Positions 32,188 to 40,854 of a DNA stretch of 64,000 nt are shown piece after piece. Numbering within the stretch: position 1 is the first letter of the stretch; each line of letters begins with the position of its first letter. Source of the stretch: an uncultured Oscillospiraceae bacterium (lineage in GTDB: Bacteria > Bacillota > Clostridia > Oscillospirales > Acutalibacteraceae); assembly GCA_902492455.1 (NCBI GenBank), contig CABULH010000002.1, forward strand, positions 1-64,000. Reading direction: 5' to 3'. A program made the translations under genes and the position numbers. The notes beneath the pieces are model-generated. The model was not told the origin of the DNA, did no database searches, and worked only from the letters and a program-made list of their open reading frames with translations.

Positions 32188-32223
32188 AATCACCGGCATA
32201 TTGTCCGCATCACACGCATAGGC

Positions 32224-33369
32224 ATGGTAGTGGTGATGCATATGCAGAAGAGGTATAAGCAGGCGCTGCAATTTTCCGGCGCCATACTGGCGTTGGTTTC
32301 CATTATAACGGTCACCCTGGGCGCCGTGCCCAGGGGAACGCTGCTGGACTGGGGAAAAAAGGCGGCCTTGTTTTCCGCTGGTATCCAGCAGCCGGAGGGG
32401 GGCGCGGAGGCGCTCAGCGAGCGGCTGGAGCGGCAGCCTGCCCAGGGACAGGAGGGAAATTCGGGTGAGACCGGCACCTCCTCGGGCGGTACCGCCGCCA
32501 CCCAGCCGCCTCCCTCTACCGCCGATCAGGACCCGAATATAGAGGTGATGGTCCCCTCCATCGATCCGCCGCCCAACGACGGTTCGGGAGGCAAGGTTTC
32601 CGAGCAGCAGATGAGCATTGGCTCGGAATTTGTGCAGGGAGTAGCCATTCGGAACAAAAGCGGCAAAAACATCGACGTGGCCGCTCAGCTGGCTATCAAG
32701 CCGAATATCACCATCAAGGAGAACGGCGAGCCTCAAGTGCTGATTATGCACACCCACACCACCGAGGCGTACATGAAATATTATGCCGGCTATTATATCA
32801 AAGGAGACGGCGGCCGTACCCAGGACAACAGCTTCAATGTGGTGGCCGCGGGCAATGCCATGGCCGCCCAGCTGGAGGCGGCGGGAATTCGGGTGCTTCA
32901 TGACATCACCGTACATGATTATCCCAAATACACCGGCGCTTATGACCGCAGCGCGGCCACAGTGGAAAAGATTCTTAAGGAGCATCCCTCCATCCAAGTG
33001 GTGATCGACCTGCACCGGGACGGCATCATGCTCAATTCCGTGGATAAGGTGAAGCCAACTGTGACCATCAACGGCCGCAAAGCCGCGCAGGTGATGATTA
33101 TTACCGGCGTGGTGAGCACCGATAAACTGCCCCATCCCGATTGGCAGGAAAATCTGCGCCTGACCCTACGGCTGCAGCAGGCGCTGCACACCAATTATGA
33201 GGGATTGGCCCGGGCGCTGTCCATCACCTCCAGCCGGTATAACCAGCATCTCAGCAAGGGCGCCATGCTCATCGAAATGGGCAGTGAAGCCAACACCATC
33301 GAGGAGGCTGTATATTCCGCCCAATTGGTGGGCAAAACATTAGCAGACGTGCTGAAAACCTTGGAGTAA
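32224..33369 (+). CDS. Stage II sporulation protein P (SpoIIP)
   Basis: Peptidoglycan amidase/endopeptidase of the SpoIID-M-P engulfment machine. Membrane segment at about 18-37, a Pro/Gly/Thr-rich linker to about 110, then the amidase-like domain with the zinc-ligand block VLIMHTHTTEAY (about 172-183) and DLHRDG, EMGSEANT. 381 residues from the first ATG; ATGs at 32236 and 32242 are alternatives, the last preceded by GGTGATG. Partner SpoIID activity may be supplied elsewhere or in part by the CinA fusion. Confidence 0.94.
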   Translation: MVVVMHMQKRYKQALQFSGAILALVSIITVTLGAVPRGTLLDWGKKAALFSAGIQQPEGGAEALSERLERQPAQGQEGNSGETGTSSGGTAATQPPPSTADQDPNIEVMVPSIDPPPNDGSGGKVSEQQMSIGSEFVQGVAIRNKSGKNIDVAAQLAIKPNITIKENGEPQVLIMHTHTTEAYMKYYAGYYIKGDGGRTQDNSFNVVAAGNAMAAQLEAAGIRVLHDITVHDYPKYTGAYDRSAATVEKILKEHPSIQVVIDLHRDGIMLNSVDKVKPTVTINGRKAAQVMIITGVVSTDKLPHPDWQENLRLTLRLQQALHTNYEGLARALSITSSRYNQHLSKGAMLIEMGSEANTIEEAVYSAQLVGKTLADVLKTLE

Positions 33370-33389
33370 CCCATAAAGAAGGATGTACA

Positions 33390-33800
33390 ATGGCGCAAGA
33401 CAAGAAAAAACAGCGGTTTCGGCGGCTGAAGGCTTTTGGAACCGCCTTTTCCCTCACCCTTTGCCTGCTGGCTTTGGGCACCGGATTCCTGGTAGCGGAT
33501 TACAACACCCGCCGGATGACCTTCGGCGCCGCGGCGGCTCGGGGATCGATTCCAGTGCCGGATCCCGGCCAAACGCCCTTGACAAAGGAGCAGGAAGCCA
33601 TCGCCGGCCGTCTTTGGACCGTGCTGCCTGCCCGGTGGCGGACGGCGGCCTGGATAACCGAAGCGGAACGGGCCTGGGCGCCGGACCTGATCGAATTTGT
33701 CAATCGGGAGCTGGATAAGGTGAAACGCCTGTACAGCAGCACCGACCGCCTCTATGACCGGGTGCTGGTGTCCGGCGCTCCGGATGACAGGGATATATGA
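33390..33800 (+). CDS. Hypothetical single-span protein after spoIIP (136 aa)
   Basis: Occupies the place of yqxA in the Bacillus gpr-spoIIP-yqxA cluster, but I see no clear similarity to it. A basic N-terminus (KKKQRFRRLKAF), one membrane segment (TAFSLTLCLLALGTGFLVA, about 19-37) and a helical outer domain. It begins 20 bases after spoIIP with AAGAAGGATG upstream, so it is co-transcribed and may take part in engulfment or spore maturation (inference from position only). Confidence 0.6.
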   Translation: MAQDKKKQRFRRLKAFGTAFSLTLCLLALGTGFLVADYNTRRMTFGAAAARGSIPVPDPGQTPLTKEQEAIAGRLWTVLPARWRTAAWITEAERAWAPDLIEFVNRELDKVKRLYSSTDRLYDRVLVSGAPDDRDI

Positions 33801-33846
33801 TAGAAAAACCGCATGAATGCCAGCATTCATGCCGTTAGCCTGTTGA

Positions 33847-33881
33847 AAAGGACCTCCCGACAAATTGTCGGGAGGTCCTTT
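33847..33881. terminator. Terminator of the gpr-spoIIP operon
   Basis: Perfect 17-bp stem AAAGGACCTCCCGACAA with 33865-33881. Closely related in sequence to the terminator at 36721-36755. A smaller hairpin (GCATGAATGC/GCATTCATGC) lies just before it. Confidence 0.75.
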
Positions 33882-33941
33882 CAGCTTTTATAATCCGGGG
33901 ATATAATCCAAAGGGCCCCCGTTGCCGGGGCGCGCTGTGGA

Positions 33942-34451
33942 TTAATTTTTCACGGTCAACGCCTTAAGGACACTGACAGTTATCTGGATATCCTCGACCT
34001 TTTCTTCCAACTCGTCCAGCCGCCGGAATTTGTCGTTCATACCCGCCTGGCCCTCGAGCAGTAGCTGGATGTTTTTATTTGTCACATTTTCCAGGCCAAT
34101 TCTCATTTTCGTCATTTCCCCGTCAAGGGAAGTGATTCTCCCGTCCATGGAATCAAACCTCTCGTCCATAGAGGCAAATCTCCCGTCCATGGCGTCAAAC
34201 CTCTCGTCCATGGAGGCGAATCTCTCGTCTATGGCGTCAAACCTCTCGTCTATCGCGGTAAACTTCTCGTCTATAGAGGCAAATTTCTCGTCTATAGCGT
34301 CAAATCTTTCGTCTATCGCGGTAAATCTCTCGTCCATAGCGGTGACTCTTTGGTCTATAGCGGTAACCTTTTCGTCCATGGAAGAAAGCTGTGCCGACAT
34401 TGTATCCATTTTGGTGACAAGCGTTCCCAGAAGCTGTTCGATGTTATCCAT
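33942..34451 (-). CDS. Heptad-repeat coiled-coil protein (169 aa)
   Basis: Residues about 18-115 are a perfect run of seven-residue units of the type MDERFxA/IDExFxS, each with an acidic pair and a buried Ile/Met and Phe. This implies a long parallel coiled coil. The ends differ (LLGTLVTKMDTMSAQLSSM at the start; LEEKVEDIQITVSVLKAL at the end). No signal peptide or membrane segment. Similar repeat proteins in Firmicutes are uncharacterised. The DNA is a 21-bp tandem repeat array (34135-34380), prone to copy-number change. Confidence 0.75.
   Translation of the reverse strand: MDNIEQLLGTLVTKMDTMSAQLSSMDEKVTAIDQRVTAMDERFTAIDERFDAIDEKFASIDEKFTAIDERFDAIDERFASMDERFDAMDGRFASMDERFDSMDGRITSLDGEMTKMRIGLENVTNKNIQLLLEGQAGMNDKFRRLDELEEKVEDIQITVSVLKALTVKN
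34135..34380 (-). repeat. 21-bp tandem repeat array inside the coiled-coil gene
   Basis: About twelve degenerate 21-bp units (CTCGTCyATrGmGGyrAAyC type), read on the plus strand. Neighbouring units alternate between SMDERF/AIDERF variants, consistent with past slippage or unequal crossover in frame. Confidence 0.75.
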
Positions 34452-34602
34452 AATTTTCCCCTCTCCCGTGTATTCCCCTGAACCCCTCCTTAATTATAAT
34501 TAAACGCATGGATAAATTCAAGTAAAAGTTGTTTCTTCCTTTGGGGTGCAGGAAGGATAGAATAAGTGCAAAGCGGCGTTCCCGGTATGGTGGGAGCGCC
34601 GC

Positions 34603-34914
34603 TCAGTCTTTACGATCAACAAACTGTTCAATGAAATTGTAAATAACATCTGCTTGCCCCGGTTTTAGATTATATATTTTAATCATCGGTGCATCAGATA
34701 AACCGAGCAAATAATCGGTGGTAGTATGCAAGGCCAAAGCCAGCCGTATAACAATAACGCTATCAGGCAAATTTTGTGAGGACTCGTATCTATACAAGGT
34801 TGAACGGCCAATGCCGGTTCTCTGCGCCAATTGTTCCTGCGTAAGTTTAGCCTCTTTACGCAAATGGCGTAAACGCGCGCCAAAATCAAAAGGTTTTGGT
34901 TTGTCGTCGCCCAC
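34603..34914 (-). CDS. XRE-family regulator A (103 aa)
   Basis: N-terminal Cro/CI-type helix-turn-helix (FDFGARLRHLRKEAKLTQEQLAQRTGIGRSTLYRYESSQNLP, about residues 9-50) and a short C-terminal helical part that probably dimerises. Start at GTG 34914 follows GAGGTG and gives the same length and alignment as the neighbouring paralogue; the frame extends five codons further from a TTG. Prophage-repressor-like, but no phage genes are near. Confidence 0.8.
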   Translation of the reverse strand: MGDDKPKPFDFGARLRHLRKEAKLTQEQLAQRTGIGRSTLYRYESSQNLPDSVIVIRLALALHTTTDYLLGLSDAPMIKIYNLKPGQADVIYNFIEQFVDRKD

Positions 34915-35027
34915 GCTATCACCTCGCAATTAATAACATTTACGATTTATTCTATCAACAACTGCGGTTTATATGTGCGACCAAATATTCACCTATTTGA
35001 TTCAGATACGACACATTCGGCTTTTAA

Positions 35028-35339
35028 TTATCTGTTTTTACGATCAATAAATTCTGAGATAAATCCATAAATCAATTTCTCTTGTTCAGAAGTAAGATTA
35101 TGTATAGCTATTATTGGAGTGTTGGATATCCCTAAAAGATAGTCCGATGATGTATGAAGTGTCATAGCTAATTTTTTTATTACTTCACCATCTGGTATAT
35201 GTTGAGAGCTTTCATATCTATAAAGTGATGAACGGCTAATTCCAGCCTTATCGGCTAATTGATCTTGTGTTAATTGCGCCTTTTCGCGTAAGTGACGCAA
35301 ACGACGACCAAAATCAAAAACCTCTGAATCTAAGTCCAT
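35028..35339 (-). CDS. XRE-family regulator B (103 aa), paralogue of A
   Basis: Same plan and length as the downstream XRE gene (VFDFGRRLRHLREKAQLTQDQLADKAGISRSSLYRYESSQHIP). The C-terminal halves also align (LHTSSDYLLGISNTPII vs LHTTTDYLLGLSDAPMI). The codons are much more AT-rich than in copy A, so the two may have been acquired separately or diverged in different hosts. AAGGTGG precedes the ATG. Confidence 0.82.
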   Translation of the reverse strand: MDLDSEVFDFGRRLRHLREKAQLTQDQLADKAGISRSSLYRYESSQHIPDGEVIKKLAMTLHTSSDYLLGISNTPIIAIHNLTSEQEKLIYGFISEFIDRKNR

Positions 35340-35425
35340 TGATTCACCACCTTATATTTATACTATATTTTACCAATACGAACGAGTATCTAGTGAATCA
35401 AATATACAAATATAATGTATCAATA

Positions 35426-35455
35426 TTGACACATGGCATAGGCGTGTAGTATTCT
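35426..35455 (+). promoter_or_regulatory. Promoter of the AbrB-like gene
   Basis: TTGACA (35426-35431), 18 bases, TATTCT (35450-35455), about 60 bases before the start. AT-rich surroundings between divergent XRE and AbrB genes would suit control by either protein. Confidence 0.5.
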
Positions 35456-35514
35456 CTGAATAGGATTATGATGGAATAAATGGACTATTAATTAGTATCA
35501 AGGAGGAGTCACAG

Positions 35515-35784
35515 ATGAAACACGCTGTTGGCATAGCCCGAAAGTGTGATCCTATCGGACGAATCGTGATACCGGTAGAATATCGGCATGTGCTGAAATT
35601 GGATTGCGGAGAGTCGGTTGAGGTTTTTACAGAGGAGGAGACAATTATCTTAAAAAAATATGCCCCCCATTGCGTTCTATGCGGGGAGGCGCGAAAAACC
35701 GTGACCTATCACGGTGAACTCATCTGCTCCAAATGTATACAGGAGCTAAAGGAGCTGGTGCAAGCTCCTGCGGCAAAAGCATGA
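35515..35784 (+). CDS. AbrB/SpoVT-type regulator with zinc-ribbon tail (89 aa)
   Basis: Residues about 5-48 are the swapped-hairpin AbrB fold (ARKCDPIGRIVIPVEYRHVLKLDCGESVEVF), which binds DNA as a dimer or tetramer. The C-terminal part has a four-cysteine zinc site, Cys53/Cys56 (CVLC) and Cys71/Cys74 (CSKC), as in several clostridial transition-state regulators. AAGGAGGAG before the ATG. Followed 41 bases later by the hypothetical gene, so possibly co-transcribed. Confidence 0.85.
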   Translation: MKHAVGIARKCDPIGRIVIPVEYRHVLKLDCGESVEVFTEEETIILKKYAPHCVLCGEARKTVTYHGELICSKCIQELKELVQAPAAKA

Positions 35785-35825
35785 TAGTTGCTCATGGAAG
35801 TTAAATCGACAAGGGGGTGTGCTGG

Positions 35826-36719
35826 ATGAATATATTGGAGCAGTTATATGAGGGGGCATTAAATCCGGCTGACAGTGTTGTATATACGGATGAATATGAT
35901 TGTTTACAGGAGAAAATAGAGGGGTTAGGCGATCATATTAAAAGAATATTGCAAACAGATAGCGAAAGAGAATTGTGTAATGAATTCTTAGACGTGTGTA
36001 ATGAACAAGAATGTGAATTTGGCAAAATCAGTTTTTGCCAGGGGTTTTCTCTGGCTACAAAAATCATTATGCACTCTATGGGGATGCAAACAGAGAAACC
36101 GAAGGATATATGGCTGGAAGCGGAAGAGGAAAAGGACAATAGCAGGATTCCCTGCCAAGAACTGCTGATGGAACGGTGTATGGATATCAGCTCAACATTA
36201 ACGGACGCCTCCAACAGCTATCGAAAAAACAGCAAGCATCATATAGGACTGATGATGGAACTGCAGCGCGGCGAAAAGGAAGACGCGTTTAGCGATTACA
36301 AGGACATATGGTGTGATCTATCCTACGCCATCGCCATACCGGCGTATCTTTATGGGGGGAATTTGGCGGATGGGGCTGTGGATTGGCAGGAATTGGAGCA
36401 GCGGCTGGACGGCTTATATGCCAGCCCGCGCTTCCAAGAATTGTGGGGAAGATATGGGGCGCTCAAAGAAAAACTGATAGAGGTATTCAAAAATCCCCCA
36501 GCTTTTTCCCAAGTCAGGAGAGACAAGCTGGAGGAATATGAGCGCTGTATGCAGACGGAGATCCGGTTGGAGAGTTATCTGGCGGTTTATCTTGGTTACT
36601 TGGATAGAATGGAGATTATGAGCTGGCTGAAGGGTGATGACGATACGGATAAGGCGGAAATAGAGAAATGGTTAATGGAGCAGATACCGGATATCGACCT
36701 GGAAATGATCGAGGATTAA
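35826..36719 (+). CDS. Hypothetical protein, DUF6809-like N-terminus (297 aa)
   Basis: The first 90 residues (MNILEQLYEGALNPADS.. through FCQGFSLATKIIMHSM) look like the small helical DUF6809-type proteins of Clostridia. The remaining 200 residues are helical, acidic and unrecognised. No signal peptide or membrane span. Start at 35826 rather than three codons earlier, for the AAGGGGG site. Terminator directly after the stop. GC lower than the flanking core genes. Confidence 0.6.
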   Translation: MNILEQLYEGALNPADSVVYTDEYDCLQEKIEGLGDHIKRILQTDSERELCNEFLDVCNEQECEFGKISFCQGFSLATKIIMHSMGMQTEKPKDIWLEAEEEKDNSRIPCQELLMERCMDISSTLTDASNSYRKNSKHHIGLMMELQRGEKEDAFSDYKDIWCDLSYAIAIPAYLYGGNLADGAVDWQELEQRLDGLYASPRFQELWGRYGALKEKLIEVFKNPPAFSQVRRDKLEEYERCMQTEIRLESYLAVYLGYLDRMEIMSWLKGDDDTDKAEIEKWLMEQIPDIDLEMIED

Positions 36720-36720
36720 A

Positions 36721-36757
36721 AAAGGACTTCCCGACAATTTGTCGGGAAGTCCTTTTT
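36721..36757 (+). terminator. Intrinsic terminator
   Basis: 17-bp stem AAAGGACTTCCCGACAA with 36739-36755, then TTTTT. It starts 1 base after the stop of the hypothetical gene. Same core as the terminator at 33847 but with paired CC/GG to TT/AA changes. Confidence 0.88.
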
Positions 36758-36801
36758 GACAGCGGCCCTGCGGTTTTCGCTGGATTTTTGTAAGGATTCT
36801 C

Positions 36802-36830
36802 TTTGCTATCCAGTCCATCTGTGCTATACT
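36802..36830 (+). promoter_or_regulatory. Promoter of the YfhO gene
   Basis: TTTGCT (36802-36807), 17 bases, TATACT (36825-36830), about 127 bases before the start. Confidence 0.55.
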
Positions 36831-36957
36831 GGACACAACTTGGAATATCTTCGAATAGCAGCAAGTGCGGCTGTGTTCCCGGGCTGATCTTCCGGAAACC
36901 GCCTGTTTTGAAGCGTTCCATCGGATAAAGAATGGCCCGGCGAAGGAGGCGCAATGG

Positions 36958-39558
36958 ATGGAGAAGGTGACCGGACGACGGCTGTGGTGGCGGTACATCC
37001 TGCCGCCGCTGATCGCTGCGGTGCTGTTGTGCATTGTCTATGCCGTCCGGGGAGTATTTCCGTTTGGGGAAGGCAGTATCGCCTATTTCGATTGTGCCGA
37101 TCAATTTATCCCGCAATATTTCCACCTTCATGACGCACTGCATGGGAAAAGCGATCTCTTCTTCAGCTGGAATACGGCGCTGGGCGTCAATATGGCCGGA
37201 GTGGTGGGACGCAGCGCCTTCCTGTCCCCTGTGAATCTGCTTTTCTTTCTGCTGGTGCCCCGGGACGCCATTCTGCCCGCGATGTCCTTCTTCCTGATGC
37301 TGAAGCTGGCACTCATTGCTTTGACGGCTTTTGTGCTGCTGGACCGCTGCTTCAGCCGGATACCGCTGTTCTGGAAAACCGCGCTGAGTTTGCTGTACGC
37401 CTACAGCGGCTATGTCTTTCAGTATTATTCCAACCTTCACTGGCTGGATACCATCCTGCTGATCCCCTTGATCCTGCTGGGCTTGCATCTGCTGATTTCC
37501 CGGGAAATGCCTTGGCTTTATCTGGGTACCCTGACCTTGTGCCTGGTTCAGGACCTTTACCTATCCTTCATGGTGTATTTGTTTCTGCTGACAGTGGGGG
37601 GCTTGTATTTTCTGCTGGTCCTGCCGGCGGAAAAGCGGGGCAAAGCGGCCTGGACCTTCGGCTGGACCTCGGTGACGGCGCTGTTGCTCAGCGCGCCCAT
37701 GACCCTGCCCGCCTTCCTCAATATCCAAAACTCCTCCCGGTTCGGCTGGAGCGGAGGTTATGAAGAGATTCTCAAGGCGGGCGTTGGATTGGACGGGGCG
37801 AAAAACGGGATGCTGGTGATGACCGCGCTGCTGGCCGTGCTGCTGGTGCTGCTGCTTTCCACGGTGGAGAACCGGCGGATCACCCTCTTTTTCCTCTCTG
37901 CCGCGGCGCTGCTGACTCTGCCCATCTTCTTTGAAAACATCGACTTGCTCTGGCACGGCGGGTCTTATATGCTGTTTCCCATGCGGTTCGCCTTCCTGCT
38001 GCCTTTGGTGCTGATCCTGGCGGGAGCGGTTTTTCTGCAGCGGAACGGGGAAGAGCTTCCACGGCGGCTGGCCGGCTGGAAGCCGGCGGCGGGAGCCATC
38101 CTCTGCGGCCTGCTGTGTCTGCTGCTGCTCTGGAAGCTCAGCCGCGGAAAACCGGAATTCCCCTTCCAGCCCGACTGGAAATATTTCTGGCTGTATCTGC
38201 TGCTGGCCCTGTCCTATTATCTGGCGATGAAGATAGGATACCGCCGCCTGTCTTACGGCCTTATCGGCGTGCTGCTGACGGCGGAGGCGCTGCTTTACGG
38301 CATGGGCTCCTTTGCGGAAAACATCCATCCCTCCTCCGCCGGCAAAGAATCCCGCTATATCACGGTGGAGACGGCGCTGGCGAAGGAGCTGGAGCTAAGC
38401 GGAGACCGGCTGTCGCGAATCAAGGATGCGGATGCACATCTCAACAGCAATTATCCTTTGGTTATGGGGGTGCCCGCCCTTTCCAACTGGACGCATCTGC
38501 TGGATCAAAAGGTACAGCCCGCGGTGGATAACCTGGGCTATACCACCGTTTATACCCGGCTGGGCGACGCAGGAGGCACGGCCTTTACCGATGCGCTGCT
38601 CCGGGTAACCCGCACCCTGTCGGTTCATGGGCTGGAAGGCCCGCTGTACCAAAAGGCGGGAGAGGCCCAGGATATGCTGTTGTATGACAATCTGGTGCAG
38701 CTGCCCTTCGGCCTGGTGACGGACAGCCAGGTGACGGCCATCGCCGCACAGGGCGGAAAGAACAGTTTCGTCCTGCAGAACCAGCTGTATGCGTTATTGG
38801 CGGACGACGGCCCTCTGCTGCGGACGCCGGATGGGGAGGAATCCGGCGAAAAGCTGACCTTCACCGTATCCGGCCGTCAATATTTGTATTACCGCGGCGC
38901 GTCGGGAACCCTGTGGGTCAACGGGGAGGCGGTGCCGGTGCCCTCCACCGGGGATTCCAACAACACCCATTATCCCGCTACATTCAACAACGGCATTCTC
39001 TGCCTGGGCTATTTCGAGAATGAGACGGTGACGGTGGAGGCTCCCTCGGTTTACGCCGGACAATTTGCCTTGCTGGATGCGGATAAGCTGCTGGCCCTTT
39101 CGGCGGCTTATCAGGAGCCGGATAAACAAGTGGAAGCACAGGCGGGAGCGAGACAGTTGTCCGTCCAGGTATCCAATGCGCAGGAAGACGAGATGCTTCT
39201 GCTTCCCCTGACGAATGAAAAGGGCTGGTCCTGCTTGGTGAACGGCCGGCGGGTGGAGATTATGGATGCGCTGGGCTGCCTGATGGCAATTCCGCTGGAA
39301 GCGGGGGAGAATCGGGTGGAGCTGCGTTTCACCGCGCCGGGATTTCTGCCTGGACTGCTGATCTGTGGCGTGACGGCCCTGGCGATTGCCGCATGCTGGA
39401 TATTAGCGCGGAAAATGGGCTGGCGGATGCAGCCGGACGGACGGGTGGCCCGGGCAGCAGAGGTGCTTCTGCTGCTGGCGGTGACACTGGCGCTGATGAT
39501 TTTCTATGCTGTGCCAATTCTGACAGCGGCGGCATCCTATTTTGGCTTTTCCATTTGA
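36958..39558 (+). CDS. YfhO-family membrane protein
   Basis: Large GT-C-like membrane protein (866 aa). About twelve hydrophobic segments in residues 12-490, a soluble outer domain (about 500-810) and two final segments. The first loop contains YFDCADQFIPQYFHLHDALHG, with the acidic residues typical of GT-C glycosyltransferases. In Bacillus and Listeria, YfhO-type proteins glycosylate lipoteichoic or wall teichoic acids. The start at 36958 has AAGGAGG 8 bases upstream; the frame opens 31 codons earlier from a GTG without a site. Monocistronic. Confidence 0.88.
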   Translation: MEKVTGRRLWWRYILPPLIAAVLLCIVYAVRGVFPFGEGSIAYFDCADQFIPQYFHLHDALHGKSDLFFSWNTALGVNMAGVVGRSAFLSPVNLLFFLLVPRDAILPAMSFFLMLKLALIALTAFVLLDRCFSRIPLFWKTALSLLYAYSGYVFQYYSNLHWLDTILLIPLILLGLHLLISREMPWLYLGTLTLCLVQDLYLSFMVYLFLLTVGGLYFLLVLPAEKRGKAAWTFGWTSVTALLLSAPMTLPAFLNIQNSSRFGWSGGYEEILKAGVGLDGAKNGMLVMTALLAVLLVLLLSTVENRRITLFFLSAAALLTLPIFFENIDLLWHGGSYMLFPMRFAFLLPLVLILAGAVFLQRNGEELPRRLAGWKPAAGAILCGLLCLLLLWKLSRGKPEFPFQPDWKYFWLYLLLALSYYLAMKIGYRRLSYGLIGVLLTAEALLYGMGSFAENIHPSSAGKESRYITVETALAKELELSGDRLSRIKDADAHLNSNYPLVMGVPALSNWTHLLDQKVQPAVDNLGYTTVYTRLGDAGGTAFTDALLRVTRTLSVHGLEGPLYQKAGEAQDMLLYDNLVQLPFGLVTDSQVTAIAAQGGKNSFVLQNQLYALLADDGPLLRTPDGEESGEKLTFTVSGRQYLYYRGASGTLWVNGEAVPVPSTGDSNNTHYPATFNNGILCLGYFENETVTVEAPSVYAGQFALLDADKLLALSAAYQEPDKQVEAQAGARQLSVQVSNAQEDEMLLLPLTNEKGWSCLVNGRRVEIMDALGCLMAIPLEAGENRVELRFTAPGFLPGLLICGVTALAIAACWILARKMGWRMQPDGRVARAAEVLLLLAVTLALMIFYAVPILTAAASYFGFSI

Positions 39559-39591
39559 TGGAATAAGAATAAACGGAAGGAAACCCTATGG

Positions 39592-39633
39592 AAAAAGGAA
39601 GGGCGGCCGCGGCAGGCCGCCCTTCCTTTTTTT
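39592..39633 (+). terminator. Intrinsic terminator after YfhO gene
   Basis: 17-bp stem (39592-39608 with 39615-39631), loop GCGGCA, T7 tail. Confidence 0.9.
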
Positions 39634-39780
39634 GAAAATCTTTCCAGGGTAGAAGCTCCATGTGGAAATCATTCGCTGGAAGGAAAGAACGAAACGGTCT
39701 GGAAAAACTAAAACAGGGAGGTGATAAAAGCGCGTTCCATCGATCTAAATTTTCAAAAATGAGGAAAGAAGGAAAGCAAA

Positions 39781-40176
39781 ATGAAAAACGGGAAAAAATG
39801 GATAGCAGGACTAACGGGGGCTATGCTGCTTTCGGTATGCAGTGTCGGCATGATCCCGGCGGCTGCGCAGGAGACGGCAAACAACACGGTGAATCAACAA
39901 GAACAGCATCAGGAATGGAAGGCAAAGCAGCAGGCGGCCAAAGAGAAATGGGACGCCCTCAGCGATGAGGAAAAGGCGGAGCTTTTTGCCGTGTTGGATG
40001 GACGGGTGACAGCGGATGAAGCCATTATCGATAAATTGGTGGAGCTGGAGGTACTGAACAGGGAAGACGCCGCCATTATGAAGCAGCATCTTCGGGAGGC
40101 GGCGGAAAAACGGCAGGAATCGGGAGAGTATCCCTTTGGCCGGCCTTCCCGCCGGGAGCATAAAAGTCATGATTGA
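39781..40176 (+). CDS. Small exported protein, DUF2680-like (131 aa)
   Basis: Signal peptide (MKNGKKWIAGLTGAMLLSVCSVGMIPAAAQ, cleavage near 29-30), then a charged helical body (EWKAKQQAAKEKWDALSDEEKAELFAVLDGRVTADEAIIDKLVELEVL) reminiscent of the DUF2680/YckD proteins, which are secreted and uncharacterised. Ends in a basic Arg/His tail. AAGGAAAG before the ATG. No partner gene. Confidence 0.65.
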   Translation: MKNGKKWIAGLTGAMLLSVCSVGMIPAAAQETANNTVNQQEQHQEWKAKQQAAKEKWDALSDEEKAELFAVLDGRVTADEAIIDKLVELEVLNREDAAIMKQHLREAAEKRQESGEYPFGRPSRREHKSHD

Positions 40177-40178
40177 TT

Positions 40179-40218
40179 AATAGTTATGGTCCCCCATACA
40201 TGGGGGACCATAACTATT
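40179..40218. terminator. 18-bp perfect hairpin
   Basis: AATAGTTATGGTCCCCCA (40179-40196) with 40201-40218, loop TACA. It starts just after the DUF2680-like gene, where a terminator is expected, though the following sequence is A-rich rather than T-rich. Confidence 0.6.
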
Positions 40219-40270
40219 ATTAAAAACGCCAAGAAGTTGTGAAATTTAGCGTTTATATTGTCGAAACAAG

Positions 40271-40299
40271 TTGACTTTTTGGTTTTCTTACAGTAAAAT
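40271..40299 (+). promoter_or_regulatory. Promoter of the XRE/zinc-ribbon/SPFH operon
   Basis: TTGACT (40271-40276), 17 bases, TAAAAT (40294-40299), 44 bases before the XRE start. Confidence 0.6.
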
Positions 40300-40342
40300 A
40301 TAAACATATCAAATAGATCGTTAATGTAAGGTGGTGCGTGGT

Positions 40343-40558
40343 ATGAGGATGAGTTATAAGAAACTATGGTTATTACTCGTTGAAAAAGAAATATCCCCGG
40401 CTACACTTAGAAAAGATTTGAATATAGCGTCCGGCACGATGACAAAAATGCGCCGGAATGAGGAAGTGGCGCTTTCTGTACTTTTGAGAATTTGCGAGTA
40501 TTTGGATTGTAATATCGGCGATATTTGTGATGCTATAAAAACAGATAATCTTATATAA
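40343..40558 (+). CDS. Small XRE-type regulator (71 aa)
   Basis: YozG/HTH_26-like minimal Cro/CI protein: KLWLLLVEKEISPATLRKDLNIASGTMTKMRRNEEVALSVLLRICEYLDCNIGDICD is all helix-turn-helix. Such proteins commonly regulate the genes they precede. Start at 40343 follows AAGGTGG by 8 bases; ATG 40349 is an alternative. First gene of an AT-rich four-gene operon with a Cys-rich protein, a zinc-ribbon membrane protein and an SPFH protein. Confidence 0.82.
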   Translation: MRMSYKKLWLLLVEKEISPATLRKDLNIASGTMTKMRRNEEVALSVLLRICEYLDCNIGDICDAIKTDNLI

Positions 40559-40578
40559 ACCACAACAAGGAGATTATT

Positions 40579-40821
40579 ATGAAGTGGAAATCTGTAAATG
40601 GTTCTGAAATGAAACCTTGTGAAGAGTTAGTTTTTGGAAAATGCCCTGCAACCGGTGAAGATGTTTGCGTAACATCAATATTCAGCCGTAGACAAGTTTG
40701 TAAAACGGACTTACAAAAAACGCCCATATATTCAGGATATAAATGTAGTTTATATGAAAAACCAGACACAAAGTTTTCTGAATGTATAGAGTGCCCTCTT
40801 ATACGCAAAGAAAGGTTATAA
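40579..40821 (+). CDS. Cysteine-rich small protein (80 aa)
   Basis: Not recognised. Seven cysteines (14, 22, 30, 41, 56, 69, 72), the last two as CIEC, suggesting a zinc or disulfide-stabilised fold; C14-x7-C22-x7-C30 is regular. No signal peptide, so a metal site is likelier than disulfides. AAGGAGA before the ATG, 20 bases after the XRE gene. Very AT-rich codons. Confidence 0.55.
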   Translation: MKWKSVNGSEMKPCEELVFGKCPATGEDVCVTSIFSRRQVCKTDLQKTPIYSGYKCSLYEKPDTKFSECIECPLIRKERL

Positions 40822-40854
40822 TTGAAATATAATAATAGTTTTGGAGGGATAGAT

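Noticed and set aside
34135..34380. CRISPR array
   Set aside because: The repeats are 21 bp, contiguous without spacers and in frame with a coiled-coil protein; no cas genes are present.
34603..35339. Prophage remnant suggested by the XRE repressors
   Set aside because: No integrase, terminase or structural genes nearby and no attachment repeats seen.
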